From: Acholeplasmataceae bacterium UBA6235
Lineage (GTDB): Bacteria > Bacillota_I > Bacilli_A > Acholeplasmatales > UBA5453
Assembly: GCA_002441525.1 (NCBI GenBank)
Contig: DJWH01000011.1
Span: 1 to 11,450 of the forward strand
DNA length: 11,450 nucleotides
Direction of reading: 5' to 3'
Shown piece by piece: positions 1-7,177 of this stretch (position 1 is its first letter; each line of letters opens with the position of its first letter). A model generated the notes under the pieces. That model was not told the origin of the DNA, made no database searches, and saw only the letters and a program-made list of their open reading frames with translations. The position numbers and the translations under genes are program-made.

Positions 1-2049
1 GGATGCTAAATTATCCGCCATGGTATCATCAAGGGCACTTAAATCTCCAGAAATGATGTCAGAAGCCAAAATTTCACGAGCGCCTTTTAACAAAGCTGTT
101 AATTCGGTTTGACCAGATTCTGCGGCCCAGTCAATGGTATCTGGAATTTCAAGTGTGACGCCTAAGTTGAGTCCTGCCAAGAGTTGAGCGATGACTTCGT
201 TCATCTTGGTGGTAATCAAGTTAGAGGCACTGATTTTCGCAACAATCGCAGCGATGTTTTCATCCGATAGAATGACACTATAATCAGGATTTTCAGTTTG
301 ATTAACCAAATCCATGATGCCTGTGCTGACCACTACTTTCGCTAACAAAATCAAGTTTGTGATTTCGGATGCATTAAAGTTGTTAGAGATGTCATCTAAG
401 GTAATCAAACCTTGGAATTCTGGTGGTAAACTTTCAGATATGAAATTGAAAATGTATTCAGACGCAACCGATGAGTTGTTTTCAATGATGGAGAACGCAA
501 ATATTGCATCAAACAAATCAGCAATCGCTTGATCAGGTACTGCATTTAATACTGCCGGATCGGTCAAATTATCGAAATCATCCATGGACGTGAATCCCAT
601 CGCTTGAACAGCTAAGTAAATGTTTGCGATATTGGCGAAATCGGCTTGTAGTTCTTCTCCGGTTGGCAAAGTGATATCATCTGAAGTGATGCCCAAGTCG
701 GTAAATGTTTGTTGAACTGCATCCGATTGAATCAAGAAGTTCAATCCAACAGGTAAACCATATTGAATTAAATCCAATTCACCCAATGCATCAAAAATGC
801 TAACGACCGTTTCACCATCAAATGTGAAATAGTTGAGTTCATCGATAGGTACGCCTTGTTCTTGAACAAGTGTAAGGGCGTTGACAAAAACATCGCCCAA
901 CAGACCTAAATCACGCATGTAATCGATGGCTTTTAAATCTTCTAAATTCAGTACATCTTCATAGCCTTCCAACATATCGTTGAAATCGCCACTATTGATT
1001 AAATATTCTAATCCAACTGGAATGACCACTTCAATGATGTCTAGATTGGTAATCAAATCAAAGACTTCACTAGCGGTTTCCGGGTCTAAACTATAAATGA
1101 AATCATCACCAAAAGTGGTAGATCCACCATTGGCTTCTACGAGTAGACTCACAGCGTCTAACGCTTTTTCTAGTTCCGCACGGAATTTGATTTGTGTATC
1201 CAAACCTTCCGATTGAACGCGTAGACTAAAGACTTCATCAAAAACATATTCATCTAAAGCGACTTCATCGATTTTCACATAACCGGCAATCATACCGACA
1301 TAGGTTGTACGATATTCACTTAAGAATGTTTTAACTTCATCTAATAATTCACTGGTTTCCATCATTGGTTGTTGAACTTCAACCAAGACGAGTTCGTCAT
1401 TCACAAGCATCAGTTGATACTCAGGTTCCGTCGATACGGTGGTTGCGAGATCTAAGCCACTGCTCAATGAAACCAATGCAGCAAACGGTAACGAAATGAG
1501 TAAAACAGAGAACGCTCCTCTAAGTGCGCCAATACCGGCACCACCCAAGCGGGATACGAATGTTTTTCTCTTCTTACGACCATTGCTGTCGCGTTTTTTA
1601 GGCTTGATAATCATCCATATAATCCAACCGACAAATTTGAAGACGGTTGCATTCAGAATAAACAATAGAATGAATAACACCAAGCTGACGGCCATTTGAA
1701 TGACCCCAACCACCAATGCCAATGCATCAGAACCCTCCACCAGCACATTGGCTAGATTTGGTTGCATATCGATTAAGTAGTTAATAGCTGTATCTTGGAT
1801 ATTCGTAATGACCAATCCTTCTATTGGAATTGGAACTGATGCAAGGTATGCTGAAAGATCTACTTTCATGACCATGCCGGCGAGCATCGGAATCGTGAAG
1901 AAACCAACGACTAAAATGCCTACAGTCCAAATAAGAAAGAAGGTGGATTTGTAAAAACCTTGGATGAAGCCCCAGAACATGGCGAGTCCAATCACCCCTA
2001 AGGCTGCGTAATTCAGATACTGTAACATCTCTGCTGCAGTAAAACTCAT
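1..2049 (-). CDS. CvpA-like membrane protein with long repeat-containing C-terminal region (partial, C-terminus off the left edge)
   Basis: The frame is open from an ATG at 2049 to base 1, giving 683 visible codons with no stop. The ATG follows GGGGTGATTTT, an acceptable ribosome binding site. Hydrophobic segments lie near residues 14-32, 36-60, 109-148 and 174-196. A basic Lys/Arg-rich loop at 150-167 precedes a Gly-rich stretch (SRLGGAGIGALRG, 167-179) that leads into the last helix. This four-helix layout and the GxxxGF motif after helix 1 resemble the CvpA (colicin V production) family, which is normally only about 180 residues. Everything after residue 200 is acidic, largely helical and probably extracytoplasmic. 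It contains degenerate repeats of about 90 residues starting near 330, 419, 513 and 603. The CvpA resemblance is by eye and could be convergent. The function of the repeat region is unknown to me. A promoter candidate lies at 2104-2131. Confidence 0.72.
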   Translation of the reverse strand, partial: MSFTAAEMLQYLNYAALGVIGLAMFWGFIQGFYKSTFFLIWTVGILVVGFFTIPMLAGMVMKVDLSAYLASVPIPIEGLVITNIQDTAINYLIDMQPNLANVLVEGSDALALVVGVIQMAVSLVLFILLFILNATVFKFVGWIIWMIIKPKKRDSNGRKKRKTFVSRLGGAGIGALRGAFSVLLISLPFAALVSLSSGLDLATTVSTEPEYQLMLVNDELVLVEVQQPMMETSELLDEVKTFLSEYRTTYVGMIAGYVKIDEVALDEYVFDEVFSLRVQSEGLDTQIKFRAELEKALDAVSLLVEANGGSTTFGDDFIYSLDPETASEVFDLITNLDIIEVVIPVGLEYLINSGDFNDMLEGYEDVLNLEDLKAIDYMRDLGLLGDVFVNALTLVQEQGVPIDELNYFTFDGETVVSIFDALGELDLIQYGLPVGLNFLIQSDAVQQTFTDLGITSDDITLPTGEELQADFANIANIYLAVQAMGFTSMDDFDNLTDPAVLNAVPDQAIADLFDAIFAFSIIENNSSVASEYIFNFISESLPPEFQGLITLDDISNNFNASEITNLILLAKVVVSTGIMDLVNQTENPDYSVILSDENIAAIVAKISASNLITTKMNEVIAQLLAGLNLGVTLEIPDTIDWAAESGQTELTALLKGAREILASDIISGDLSALDDTMADNLAS

Positions 2050-2103
2050 AAAATCACCCCATATCTTTAAACTTTATTACATTTTATCACTCATTAAAAA
2101 AAA

Positions 2104-2131
2104 GTTATATCCATATGACTGAAAATCTCAA
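2104..2131 (-). promoter_or_regulatory. Candidate sigma-A promoter for the CvpA-like gene
   Basis: On the minus strand TTGAGA (2126-2131) is separated by 16 bp from TATAAC (2104-2109), about 55 bp before the ATG at 2049. It is the best match in the 156-bp gap behind the lipoprotein gene. A weaker -10-like GATAAAAT lies closer to the start. Confidence 0.45.
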
Positions 2132-2178
2132 CTTTTTTTTTGTTTTGCCCATTTTGAACTCAAAACGGCCTCCAAATC

Positions 2179-2201
2179 AAAAAAAATCCCCTTTTAGGGG
2201 A
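2179..2201 (-). terminator. Rho-independent terminator of the lipoprotein gene
   Basis: Read on the minus strand, TCCCCT (2196-2201) pairs with AGGGGA (2187-2192) around a 3-nt loop and is followed by eight T residues (2179-2186). It begins 4 bp after the stop codon of the lipoprotein gene and separates that gene from the CvpA-like gene. Confidence 0.85.
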
Positions 2202-2205
2202 CTGT

Positions 2206-2958
2206 TTATGATTTCAATTTAAAAATATAGTAATAATCTCGATTGAGCTCGGGTTGTGAAAATGAGTAGAATTTTTCAGTATACGTTAACGTTTTTTCAC
2301 TCGGATCATACTCTAAATACTCATCATGGTCGCCCATATTGGTCATGATTGAAATCACGCCACCTCGATAATTACCTTCACTGCGTTCTACAGCTTCACC
2401 AACTACCTGTCTTATAAATGATATTTTCGAACCGTTGATTTTCAAGTCAAATTGGGTCCACACTTCCGGTTTCACCAATTGTCCATAAGCGACACCAAAC
2501 GCTGCGTATATTTCATAGGTACCATTGGGTATGAGGGTTTGATCGGGTTGTTCGTATTTACTAAAGATGAAGTGTTTGGTTTCGGTTCCATTTTCCATGA
2601 TTTCGAGGATACCAGCTTTAGCATCTGTATAAATCCGTTGAACATATTTAGTATCGGTATTTTCAATATCAATGTAATAACCATAATTCATGATGATGGT
2701 ATAGTCATAGACTTGTTCGGTTTGATTCGTGTAATTTATATCACGGATGGTCACTGCGTTTTCTTCGATATGGATGACCCGTTGATAATCATCGGTATAA
2801 GGATTATGAACGGGTTCACCAATGTTGATGTTTGAACTGATAAAATCCACCAGCTCATAAGTACCATTCAGGGTTACTTCAGTCACAGGTTGTCTTGTAT
2901 TACAACCGACCAGCATAACCAACAGGCTAAACGTATAAATAATCATGGTTTTTTTCAT
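2206..2958 (-). CDS. Secreted lipoprotein with two similar beta-rich domains, function unknown
   Basis: The 250-residue product starts with a short lipoprotein signal peptide: MKK, a hydrophobic core at 5-17 and the lipobox LVGC with Cys19. It should therefore be lipid-anchored on the outer face of the membrane. AAGGTGG lies 9 bp before the ATG. The mature part looks like two tandem copies of one domain, roughly 30-135 and 144-249. Each opens with NGTYE (31-35 and 145-149) and continues as alternating hydrophobic/polar strands rich in Tyr and Ile. The second ends with a YYYIFKLK strand, and the first ends with the similar KHFIFSKY. This pattern would fit small lipocalin-like or other beta-barrel modules, but I do not recognise a named family and can give no ligand. 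The gene has its own promoter (2994-3022) and terminator (2179-2201), so it appears monocistronic. Confidence 0.85.
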   Translation of the reverse strand: MKKTMIIYTFSLLVMLVGCNTRQPVTEVTLNGTYELVDFISSNINIGEPVHNPYTDDYQRVIHIEENAVTIRDINYTNQTEQVYDYTIIMNYGYYIDIENTDTKYVQRIYTDAKAGILEIMENGTETKHFIFSKYEQPDQTLIPNGTYEIYAAFGVAYGQLVKPEVWTQFDLKINGSKISFIRQVVGEAVERSEGNYRGGVISIMTNMGDHDEYLEYDPSEKTLTYTEKFYSFSQPELNRDYYYIFKLKS

Positions 2959-2993
2959 TGGGTTGAACCACCTTAACTATATTTGATAACTAA

Positions 2994-3022
2994 ATTATAC
3001 ACCAAAAAAGAAAAATACCCAA
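2994..3022 (-). promoter_or_regulatory. Sigma-A promoter of the lipoprotein gene
   Basis: On the minus strand TTGGGT (3017-3022) is followed after exactly 17 bp by a perfect TATAAT (2994-2999), 35 bp before the ATG at 2958. The -35 hexamer lies inside the 3' arm of the terminator hairpin of the alpha-glucosidase gene. Confidence 0.65.
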
Positions 3023-3036
3023 TGGGTTTGGGTATT
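3004..3036 (-). terminator. Rho-independent terminator of the GH13 alpha-glucosidase gene
   Basis: Read on the minus strand, AATACCCAA (3028-3036) pairs perfectly with TTGGGTATT (3014-3022) around a 5-nt loop and is followed by a T-rich tract (3004-3013). The 5' arm overlaps the first two bases of the TAA stop codon (3035-3037), so the hairpin starts inside the stop. Confidence 0.85.
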
Positions 3037-4735
3037 ATTTCACTAAGACAACGAACGATTCGTATGGTTTTAATTGTAAAGACTTCAAATGGTAGTTATG
3101 AGCGTCGTAATTGGATAACAACACTTGATCGATTTCAAAGTCTAGGGATACCTTAGATTCAACATCAAAGAAATTGGTAACTACCAACACTTTTTGAGCA
3201 CCATGTTGTCTTAAATAGGCATACACATGCTTGTCATCTCTTAAGTATTGTTTGTAGGTTCCATAGACAAATGTATCTTTGTAGCGTGGATTTTTTCTAA
3301 GTTTAAGGACTTGTTTATAGTAATTCAATAGGGATTTAGGGTCTTTTTCTTCATCTTCCACATTGATTTCTGGATAATTTGGATTGACATGGAACCATGG
3401 CTCAACGGTTGAGAAACCGCCATATGGGGCATTCTTCCATTGAATTGGGGTACGTGCATTGTCTCTTGATCGGTGTGCCGTAAATCCGATATAACGGGCT
3501 GGGTCTTGACCTTCTGCTACGGCGATTTGATAACTATTCTTAACTGAGACATCATTAAAATCATCAATCGTCTTAAATGGGTAGTTGGTCATCCCGATTT
3601 CTTCGCCTTGATAAATGAATGGGGTACCCCACATAAAATATAAGGCTGTGGCGAGCATCGACCCTGACAATACGCGTTTGTTGACATTGCCATATTGGCT
3701 CATGACACGTGGTTGGTCATGGTTTAACCAATAGAGTGGATTCCATGCTTTACCATAAAGATTGGTTTGCCACTTTTCAAACATGTCTTTCATGTGGGCT
3801 AAATTGGTGATGACTTCATCGTCTGGGTTCTTTAAATCCCAAACGTTGTTGCACCAGTTGTGGTCAAAATTGAATACCATGTTGAGTTCATCGCGTTGTA
3901 ATCCAGCGTATTCGATGGCTTCTGCAGGCAGAGCCCCCCCACCGACTTCACCAACGGTCATGACATCGTAATCTTTAAGTACTGCTTGATTGAATTCATT
4001 GAGGTAGTCGTGTAACTTCGGTAAATTAGAAAACTTACGCCAGTCTGGTTTGTATTTGGAACTGGATTCCATGGTCGAATCTTCAAAGGTAGTGCTTCTC
4101 GCAATGTGCGCGACCGCATCCACTCTAAAACCGTCAATGCCTAAATCCAACCAGAATTTCGCCATCTCGAACATGCCTTTTCGAACATTAGGGTTTGCCC
4201 AATTGAGGTCTGGCATCTTCTTCGAAAATATCTTCATGTAATATTCGCCCGTGAGGTCATCTTTTTGCCAACAAGACCCACCAAAGAATGATGCCCAGTT
4301 GGTTGGTTCAACTTCGATACCGTTGACTAATTTTCCTTTTTGCCAAATGTAATAATCACGGTACGGGTTGTCTTTGGACTTTCTCGATTCAATGAACCAT
4401 GGGTGTTCATCGGAGGTTTGGTTCATGACCAAGTCAGCGATGATACGAATGTCTCTTTTCTTGGCTTCAAGAATCAATCTTTTCGCATCTTCTAAGGTAC
4501 CATAATCCTCGGAGATGTCATAAAAATCTGAGACATCATACCCATTGTCGTCCATTGGTGATTTATAAAATGGGCAAATCCATAAGAGATTGACCCCTAA
4601 ATCTTTTAAGTAATCGAGTTTTTCAATGATCCCCGGGATGTCACCAATCCCATCGTTGTTTGAATCTTTAAAGCTGCGTAAATAAATTTGATATCCAATG
4701 GCTTCTTTCCACCATTTTTTCTCGTAAAATGACAT
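3035..4735 (-). CDS. GH13 alpha-glucosidase (oligo-1,6-glucosidase / maltase type), cytoplasmic
   Basis: This 566-residue enzyme should hydrolyse terminal alpha-linked glucose from maltose, isomaltose or short maltodextrins in the cytoplasm; it has no signal peptide. The length fits GH13_31-type alpha-glucosidases. Visible landmarks are a Ca-binding-type loop DSNNDGIGD (24-32), region V PDLNW (175-179), region II GFRVDAV with nucleophile Asp206, region III VGEV with acid/base Glu263, and region IV NHDQPR with His339 and Asp340. Region I reads DLVMNQTSDEH (101-111): the usual His of the DxxxNH motif is Gln106. Ala207 after the nucleophile is typical of alpha-1,4-acting members, whereas Val is typical of alpha-1,6-acting ones, so maltase activity is slightly favoured. 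I chose the ATG at 4735 because AAGGAG lies 7 bp before it; an in-frame TTG at 4756 has no such site. It is transcribed divergently from a second GH13 gene with operator-like sites between them. Exact substrate is not decidable from sequence. Confidence 0.93.
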   Translation of the reverse strand: MSFYEKKWWKEAIGYQIYLRSFKDSNNDGIGDIPGIIEKLDYLKDLGVNLLWICPFYKSPMDDNGYDVSDFYDISEDYGTLEDAKRLILEAKKRDIRIIADLVMNQTSDEHPWFIESRKSKDNPYRDYYIWQKGKLVNGIEVEPTNWASFFGGSCWQKDDLTGEYYMKIFSKKMPDLNWANPNVRKGMFEMAKFWLDLGIDGFRVDAVAHIARSTTFEDSTMESSSKYKPDWRKFSNLPKLHDYLNEFNQAVLKDYDVMTVGEVGGGALPAEAIEYAGLQRDELNMVFNFDHNWCNNVWDLKNPDDEVITNLAHMKDMFEKWQTNLYGKAWNPLYWLNHDQPRVMSQYGNVNKRVLSGSMLATALYFMWGTPFIYQGEEIGMTNYPFKTIDDFNDVSVKNSYQIAVAEGQDPARYIGFTAHRSRDNARTPIQWKNAPYGGFSTVEPWFHVNPNYPEINVEDEEKDPKSLLNYYKQVLKLRKNPRYKDTFVYGTYKQYLRDDKHVYAYLRQHGAQKVLVVTNFFDVESKVSLDFEIDQVLLSNYDAHNYHLKSLQLKPYESFVVLVK

Positions 4736-4801
4736 ATCATCACTCCTTATGCTCAAGATTATGATATCACATCAAAAACCGTTTTTTGTCTGTAAAGAGG
4801 T

Positions 4802-4815
4802 TGTAATGCGTTACA
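4802..4815. promoter_or_regulatory. Inverted repeat, possible second operator in the divergent GH13 intergenic region
   Basis: TGTAA-TGCG-TTACA has perfect 5-bp arms around an asymmetric 4-bp centre. It shares GCGTT-CA with the stronger site at 4829-4841, whose centre is about 26 bp away. It lies nearer the minus-strand alpha-glucosidase gene. It resembles LacI/GalR-family operators but departs from the cre consensus at the central CG, so it is a weak candidate alone. Confidence 0.4.
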
Positions 4816-4827
4816 TGTAAATAATCC

Positions 4828-4855
4828 ATGAAAGCGTTTCAATTTTTTGTATAAT
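4828..4855 (+). promoter_or_regulatory. Promoter of the cyclomaltodextrinase-type gene
   Basis: ATGAAA (4828-4833) is followed after 16 bp by a perfect TATAAT (4850-4855), 37 bp before the ATG at 4893. The -35 is poor and is covered by the cre-like operator, as expected for a repressed, sugar-inducible promoter. Confidence 0.6.
4829..4841. promoter_or_regulatory. cre / LacI-family (CcpA or MalR type) operator
   Basis: TGAAAGCGTTTCA has 5-bp inverted arms (TGAAA/TTTCA) around GCG and matches nearly all positions of the Gram-positive catabolite-responsive element consensus TGWAARCGYTWNCW. It overlaps the -35 of the plus-strand promoter and sits between two alpha-glucan hydrolase genes. Binding by CcpA or a MalR-like LacI-family repressor is inference; no regulator gene is in the window. 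Confidence 0.65.
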
Positions 4856-4892
4856 ATAGAAGTGTAAAGAATACACTAAAGTGAGGTTTCCT

Positions 4893-6722
4893 ATGAATAA
4901 AGATGCATTACTCCACAAAAGCAAATCCGAAATGGCTTATGCTTATGATGCCAATACACTCCATATTTGGTTAAGAACTGCCCATGATGACTTTCAATCT
5001 GTGAAGTTGGTTTATGGGGATCCTTTCCGTTATGAACCCATCGATGAAGCACAACTCCACTGGATTTGGAAAAAAGAATCGGCCAATGATTTAGAGATGA
5101 TTAAACGTTTCTCAGATCATGAATACGATTACTACTTTTTAGCCATAAAACCTGAACACAAACGCATCAAATACGCGTTTGTTTTAGACGACCGTTATCT
5201 TTATGGGGTTAGAGAAACCTATGATTTAAGCACCGATACCAATCAAAAGAAAAAATACAACCTATTCAACTATTTTAACTTCCCATTTTTAAATGAAGTC
5301 GATGTGATTTCCATACCAAGTTGGGTAAAAGACACCATTTGGTATGAAATCTTCCCTGAGCGTTTTAGACGCAGCCAAAACGCGACCAATCAACCCACAC
5401 ATGCATGGGGTGACCCGGCCGAAAAAGTGACCAATCATATGTTCTTTGGTGGTAACATCGAAGGCATCATCGAATCCTTGGATTATTTGGTAGACCTTGG
5501 TATTACAGGGATCTATTTTACACCCATCTTTAAATCCCCAAGTGCGCACAAATACGATACCACCGATTATTTCCAAATCGACCCTGATTTTGGTACCAAC
5601 GATGATTTTAAACGTTTGGTAAACGAATCCCACAAACGTGGCATTCGTGTGGTATTAGACGCGGTATTCAACCACTGTGGGTATGACCACCCCTTCTTCC
5701 AAGACGTGGTCAAGCATGGTAAAGCTTCTAAGTACTACAACAGTTTCTTCGTTAAAGACGAACCCATGCTCAATTTTGAGCTGAATGCGAAAGGCAAACC
5801 AATCTATCACCGTGGTTTGATTCCCAATTACCATACATTCGCTTTTACCCCTTATATGCCTAAATGGAATACCGAAGACCCACTGGCTAGACAGCATTTA
5901 CTCGAGGTTGCGAAATACTGGATTGAAGCCTACGATATTGATGGTTGGCGTTTAGATGTGTCCAATGAGGTCTCTCATGATTTCTGGCGTGCCTTAAGAC
6001 AAACCGTCAAACAAGCCAAGAAAGATGCGTTCATCTTTGGCGAAAACTGGGATTATTCATTCCCATGGTTGGGCGGCGATCAAATCGACACTGTCATGAA
6101 CTATGAACTCATCTATTTGATTTGGCAATTCTTTGGCCATGATGTCAATATCCCAAGAATTCCCGCTTCCGAACTCGTTCGCTTAACCAATAAATTACTG
6201 GCTTCATACCCACAACAAATCACTGAAAACATGTTTAACTTAGTGGATTCTCACGATACAGGTCGTATTTTACACCGTTCTAAAGAAAACAAAGACTTGG
6301 CATTCTTAAGCTATCTATTCATGTTTGCATTCCCAGGTACCCCAACCATTTATTATGGTGGTGAAGTGGGTATCACTGGTGATCATGACCCGGATAACAG
6401 ACGTTGTATGATTTGGGACGAATCCAAACAAGACTTGAATTTTAAATCCCGTATCAAACAATTGATTGACTGGCGTAAAAAGTACACTGCCTTTGGTTCA
6501 TCCGATTTTAGATGGGTAACCTATGATGATCTTAATCAAACCATTGTGTTTGAAAAAACGGGTCAAGAAAAACTCATATTCATCCTTAACAGCGATGAAC
6601 AGGCTCATATCGTGGTATTACCAAAACCACTTCAAGGCATCAACATTGAGACCCATTTGAATGTCATTGGCGATACTTTTGAAGTCCCGGGTTACAGTTA
6701 TCTCATCATTCAGTGTAGATAA
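4893..6722 (+). CDS. GH13_20-type cyclomaltodextrinase / neopullulanase / maltogenic amylase
   Basis: This 609-residue enzyme is expected to cleave cyclodextrins, maltodextrins or pullulan to maltose or panose in the cytoplasm; there is no signal peptide. Residues 1 to about 135 form the extra N-terminal domain (CBM34-like, with LHIWLRTA...VKLVYGDPF at 23-45) that mediates dimerisation in this subfamily. The catalytic barrel starts near 143 (WVKDTIWYEIFPERF). Region I is DAVFNHCG with His261, region V is MPKWNT (322-327), region II is GWRLDVSNEV with nucleophile Asp355, region III is IFGENW with Glu384, and region IV is VDSHDTGRIL with Asp455. All catalytic residues are present and the length is normal. 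I chose the ATG at 4893, 6 bp after GTGAGG; an in-frame GTG at 4881 lies in that site. It is divergent from the alpha-glucosidase and is followed after 54 bp by the SdpI-like gene. Members overlap in activity, so the exact name is uncertain. Confidence 0.93.
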   Translation: MNKDALLHKSKSEMAYAYDANTLHIWLRTAHDDFQSVKLVYGDPFRYEPIDEAQLHWIWKKESANDLEMIKRFSDHEYDYYFLAIKPEHKRIKYAFVLDDRYLYGVRETYDLSTDTNQKKKYNLFNYFNFPFLNEVDVISIPSWVKDTIWYEIFPERFRRSQNATNQPTHAWGDPAEKVTNHMFFGGNIEGIIESLDYLVDLGITGIYFTPIFKSPSAHKYDTTDYFQIDPDFGTNDDFKRLVNESHKRGIRVVLDAVFNHCGYDHPFFQDVVKHGKASKYYNSFFVKDEPMLNFELNAKGKPIYHRGLIPNYHTFAFTPYMPKWNTEDPLARQHLLEVAKYWIEAYDIDGWRLDVSNEVSHDFWRALRQTVKQAKKDAFIFGENWDYSFPWLGGDQIDTVMNYELIYLIWQFFGHDVNIPRIPASELVRLTNKLLASYPQQITENMFNLVDSHDTGRILHRSKENKDLAFLSYLFMFAFPGTPTIYYGGEVGITGDHDPDNRRCMIWDESKQDLNFKSRIKQLIDWRKKYTAFGSSDFRWVTYDDLNQTIVFEKTGQEKLIFILNSDEQAHIVVLPKPLQGINIETHLNVIGDTFEVPGYSYLIIQCR

Positions 6723-6726
6723 AACC

Positions 6727-6742
6727 ATACCACTTATGGTAT
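6727..6742. other. Small hairpin between the GH13 gene and the SdpI-family gene
   Basis: ATACCA and TGGTAT form a 6-bp stem with a 4-nt loop just after the stop codon at 6722. No T-run follows, so it is not a convincing terminator. It might stabilise the upstream message end or mean nothing. Confidence 0.3.
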
Positions 6743-6776
6743 TCTAAAAGTACAAATACAGCGTTGAGGTAACCCT

Positions 6777-7139
6777 ATGTTGATTTTATCTTTAATCATG
6801 AGTTTGTTACTATGTTTTACCATGATCTTGATTGGTTTTATTTTCATCAAATACCCACCAAAATTCAATCGATATTTTGGCTATAATACGCGAATGTCGA
6901 TGAAAAACGAGATGACTTGGCGATTCGCTCACGCGTTCTCCGGTCAATATTACCTGTGGATGGGGTTTGGTTTATTACCCTCTTCCATCGGACTGGCATT
7001 TAGCCTACAAACATGGATATACTACGAGAATTTCGTCCTCATTTTATCCTATGTTCAAGTCGCAGTATTGCTTGGGGTAATCCCATTCACAGAAGTATTA
7101 TTACACATGCGTTTTGATCGCGATGGTACACCAAAATAG
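6777..7139 (+). CDS. SdpI-family small membrane protein
   Basis: The 120-residue protein has hydrophobic segments at about 2-25, 58-78 and 86-108. Between the first and second lies the conserved SdpI-family signature: PPKFNRYFGYNT followed by SMKN and a Trp (residues 27-48), which matches the P..N..YGYRT..SMKN....W pattern of that family. In Bacillus subtilis SdpI gives immunity to the SdpC killing peptide and also sequesters the repressor SdpR, but most family members are of unknown role. No toxin or ArsR-type repressor gene is nearby. GAGGT lies 6 bp before the ATG. No promoter is visible in the 54-bp gap, so it is probably co-transcribed with the upstream amylase-type gene and ends at the shared terminator 7143-7177. 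The family call is fairly sure; an immunity role is not. Confidence 0.78.
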   Translation: MLILSLIMSLLLCFTMILIGFIFIKYPPKFNRYFGYNTRMSMKNEMTWRFAHAFSGQYYLWMGFGLLPSSIGLAFSLQTWIYYENFVLILSYVQVAVLLGVIPFTEVLLHMRFDRDGTPK

Positions 7140-7142
7140 TAA

Positions 7143-7177
7143 AGGGAAATCCGCACTTGGATTTCCCTCTTTTTTTT
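7143..7177 (+). terminator. Strong Rho-independent terminator after the SdpI-family gene
   Basis: AGGGAAATCC (7143-7152) pairs perfectly with GGATTTCCCT (7159-7168) around a 6-nt loop, followed by CTTTTTTTT. It lies between convergent genes. The T-run overlaps the TAA stop (7176-7178) of the minus-strand HAD gene. On the minus strand the stem is followed by the weaker tract TTTACTATTTT, so it may act in both directions. Confidence 0.9.

Noticed and set aside
314..1699. Plus-strand open frames at 314-532 and 1439-1699
   Set aside because: They are antisense to the continuous 683-codon CvpA-like frame, have no good ribosome binding sites and show no family features.
2152..2165. Palindrome TTTTGA-AC-TCAAAA upstream of the CvpA-like gene promoter
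   Set aside because: Short A/T-rich palindromes are frequent by chance in this DNA, and no second copy was noticed near other promoters.
2452..2835. Plus-strand 127-codon frame opposite the lipoprotein gene
   Set aside because: It mirrors the lipoprotein coding sequence, and the minus frame has a lipobox, ribosome binding site, promoter and terminator.
4736..4756. Longer start (TTG at 4756) for the alpha-glucosidase
   Set aside because: The extra seven codons would cover the AAGGAG site, which is ideally placed for the ATG at 4735, and the family normally starts near that point.
4881..4892. GTG start at 4881 for the cyclomaltodextrinase-type gene
   Set aside because: The GTGAGG itself is the likely ribosome binding site for the ATG at 4893, and no other such site lies before 4881.
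6727..6742. Hairpin after the cyclomaltodextrinase-type gene as a terminator
   Set aside because: The stem is only 6 bp and no T-run follows, so the downstream SdpI-family gene is more likely co-transcribed.
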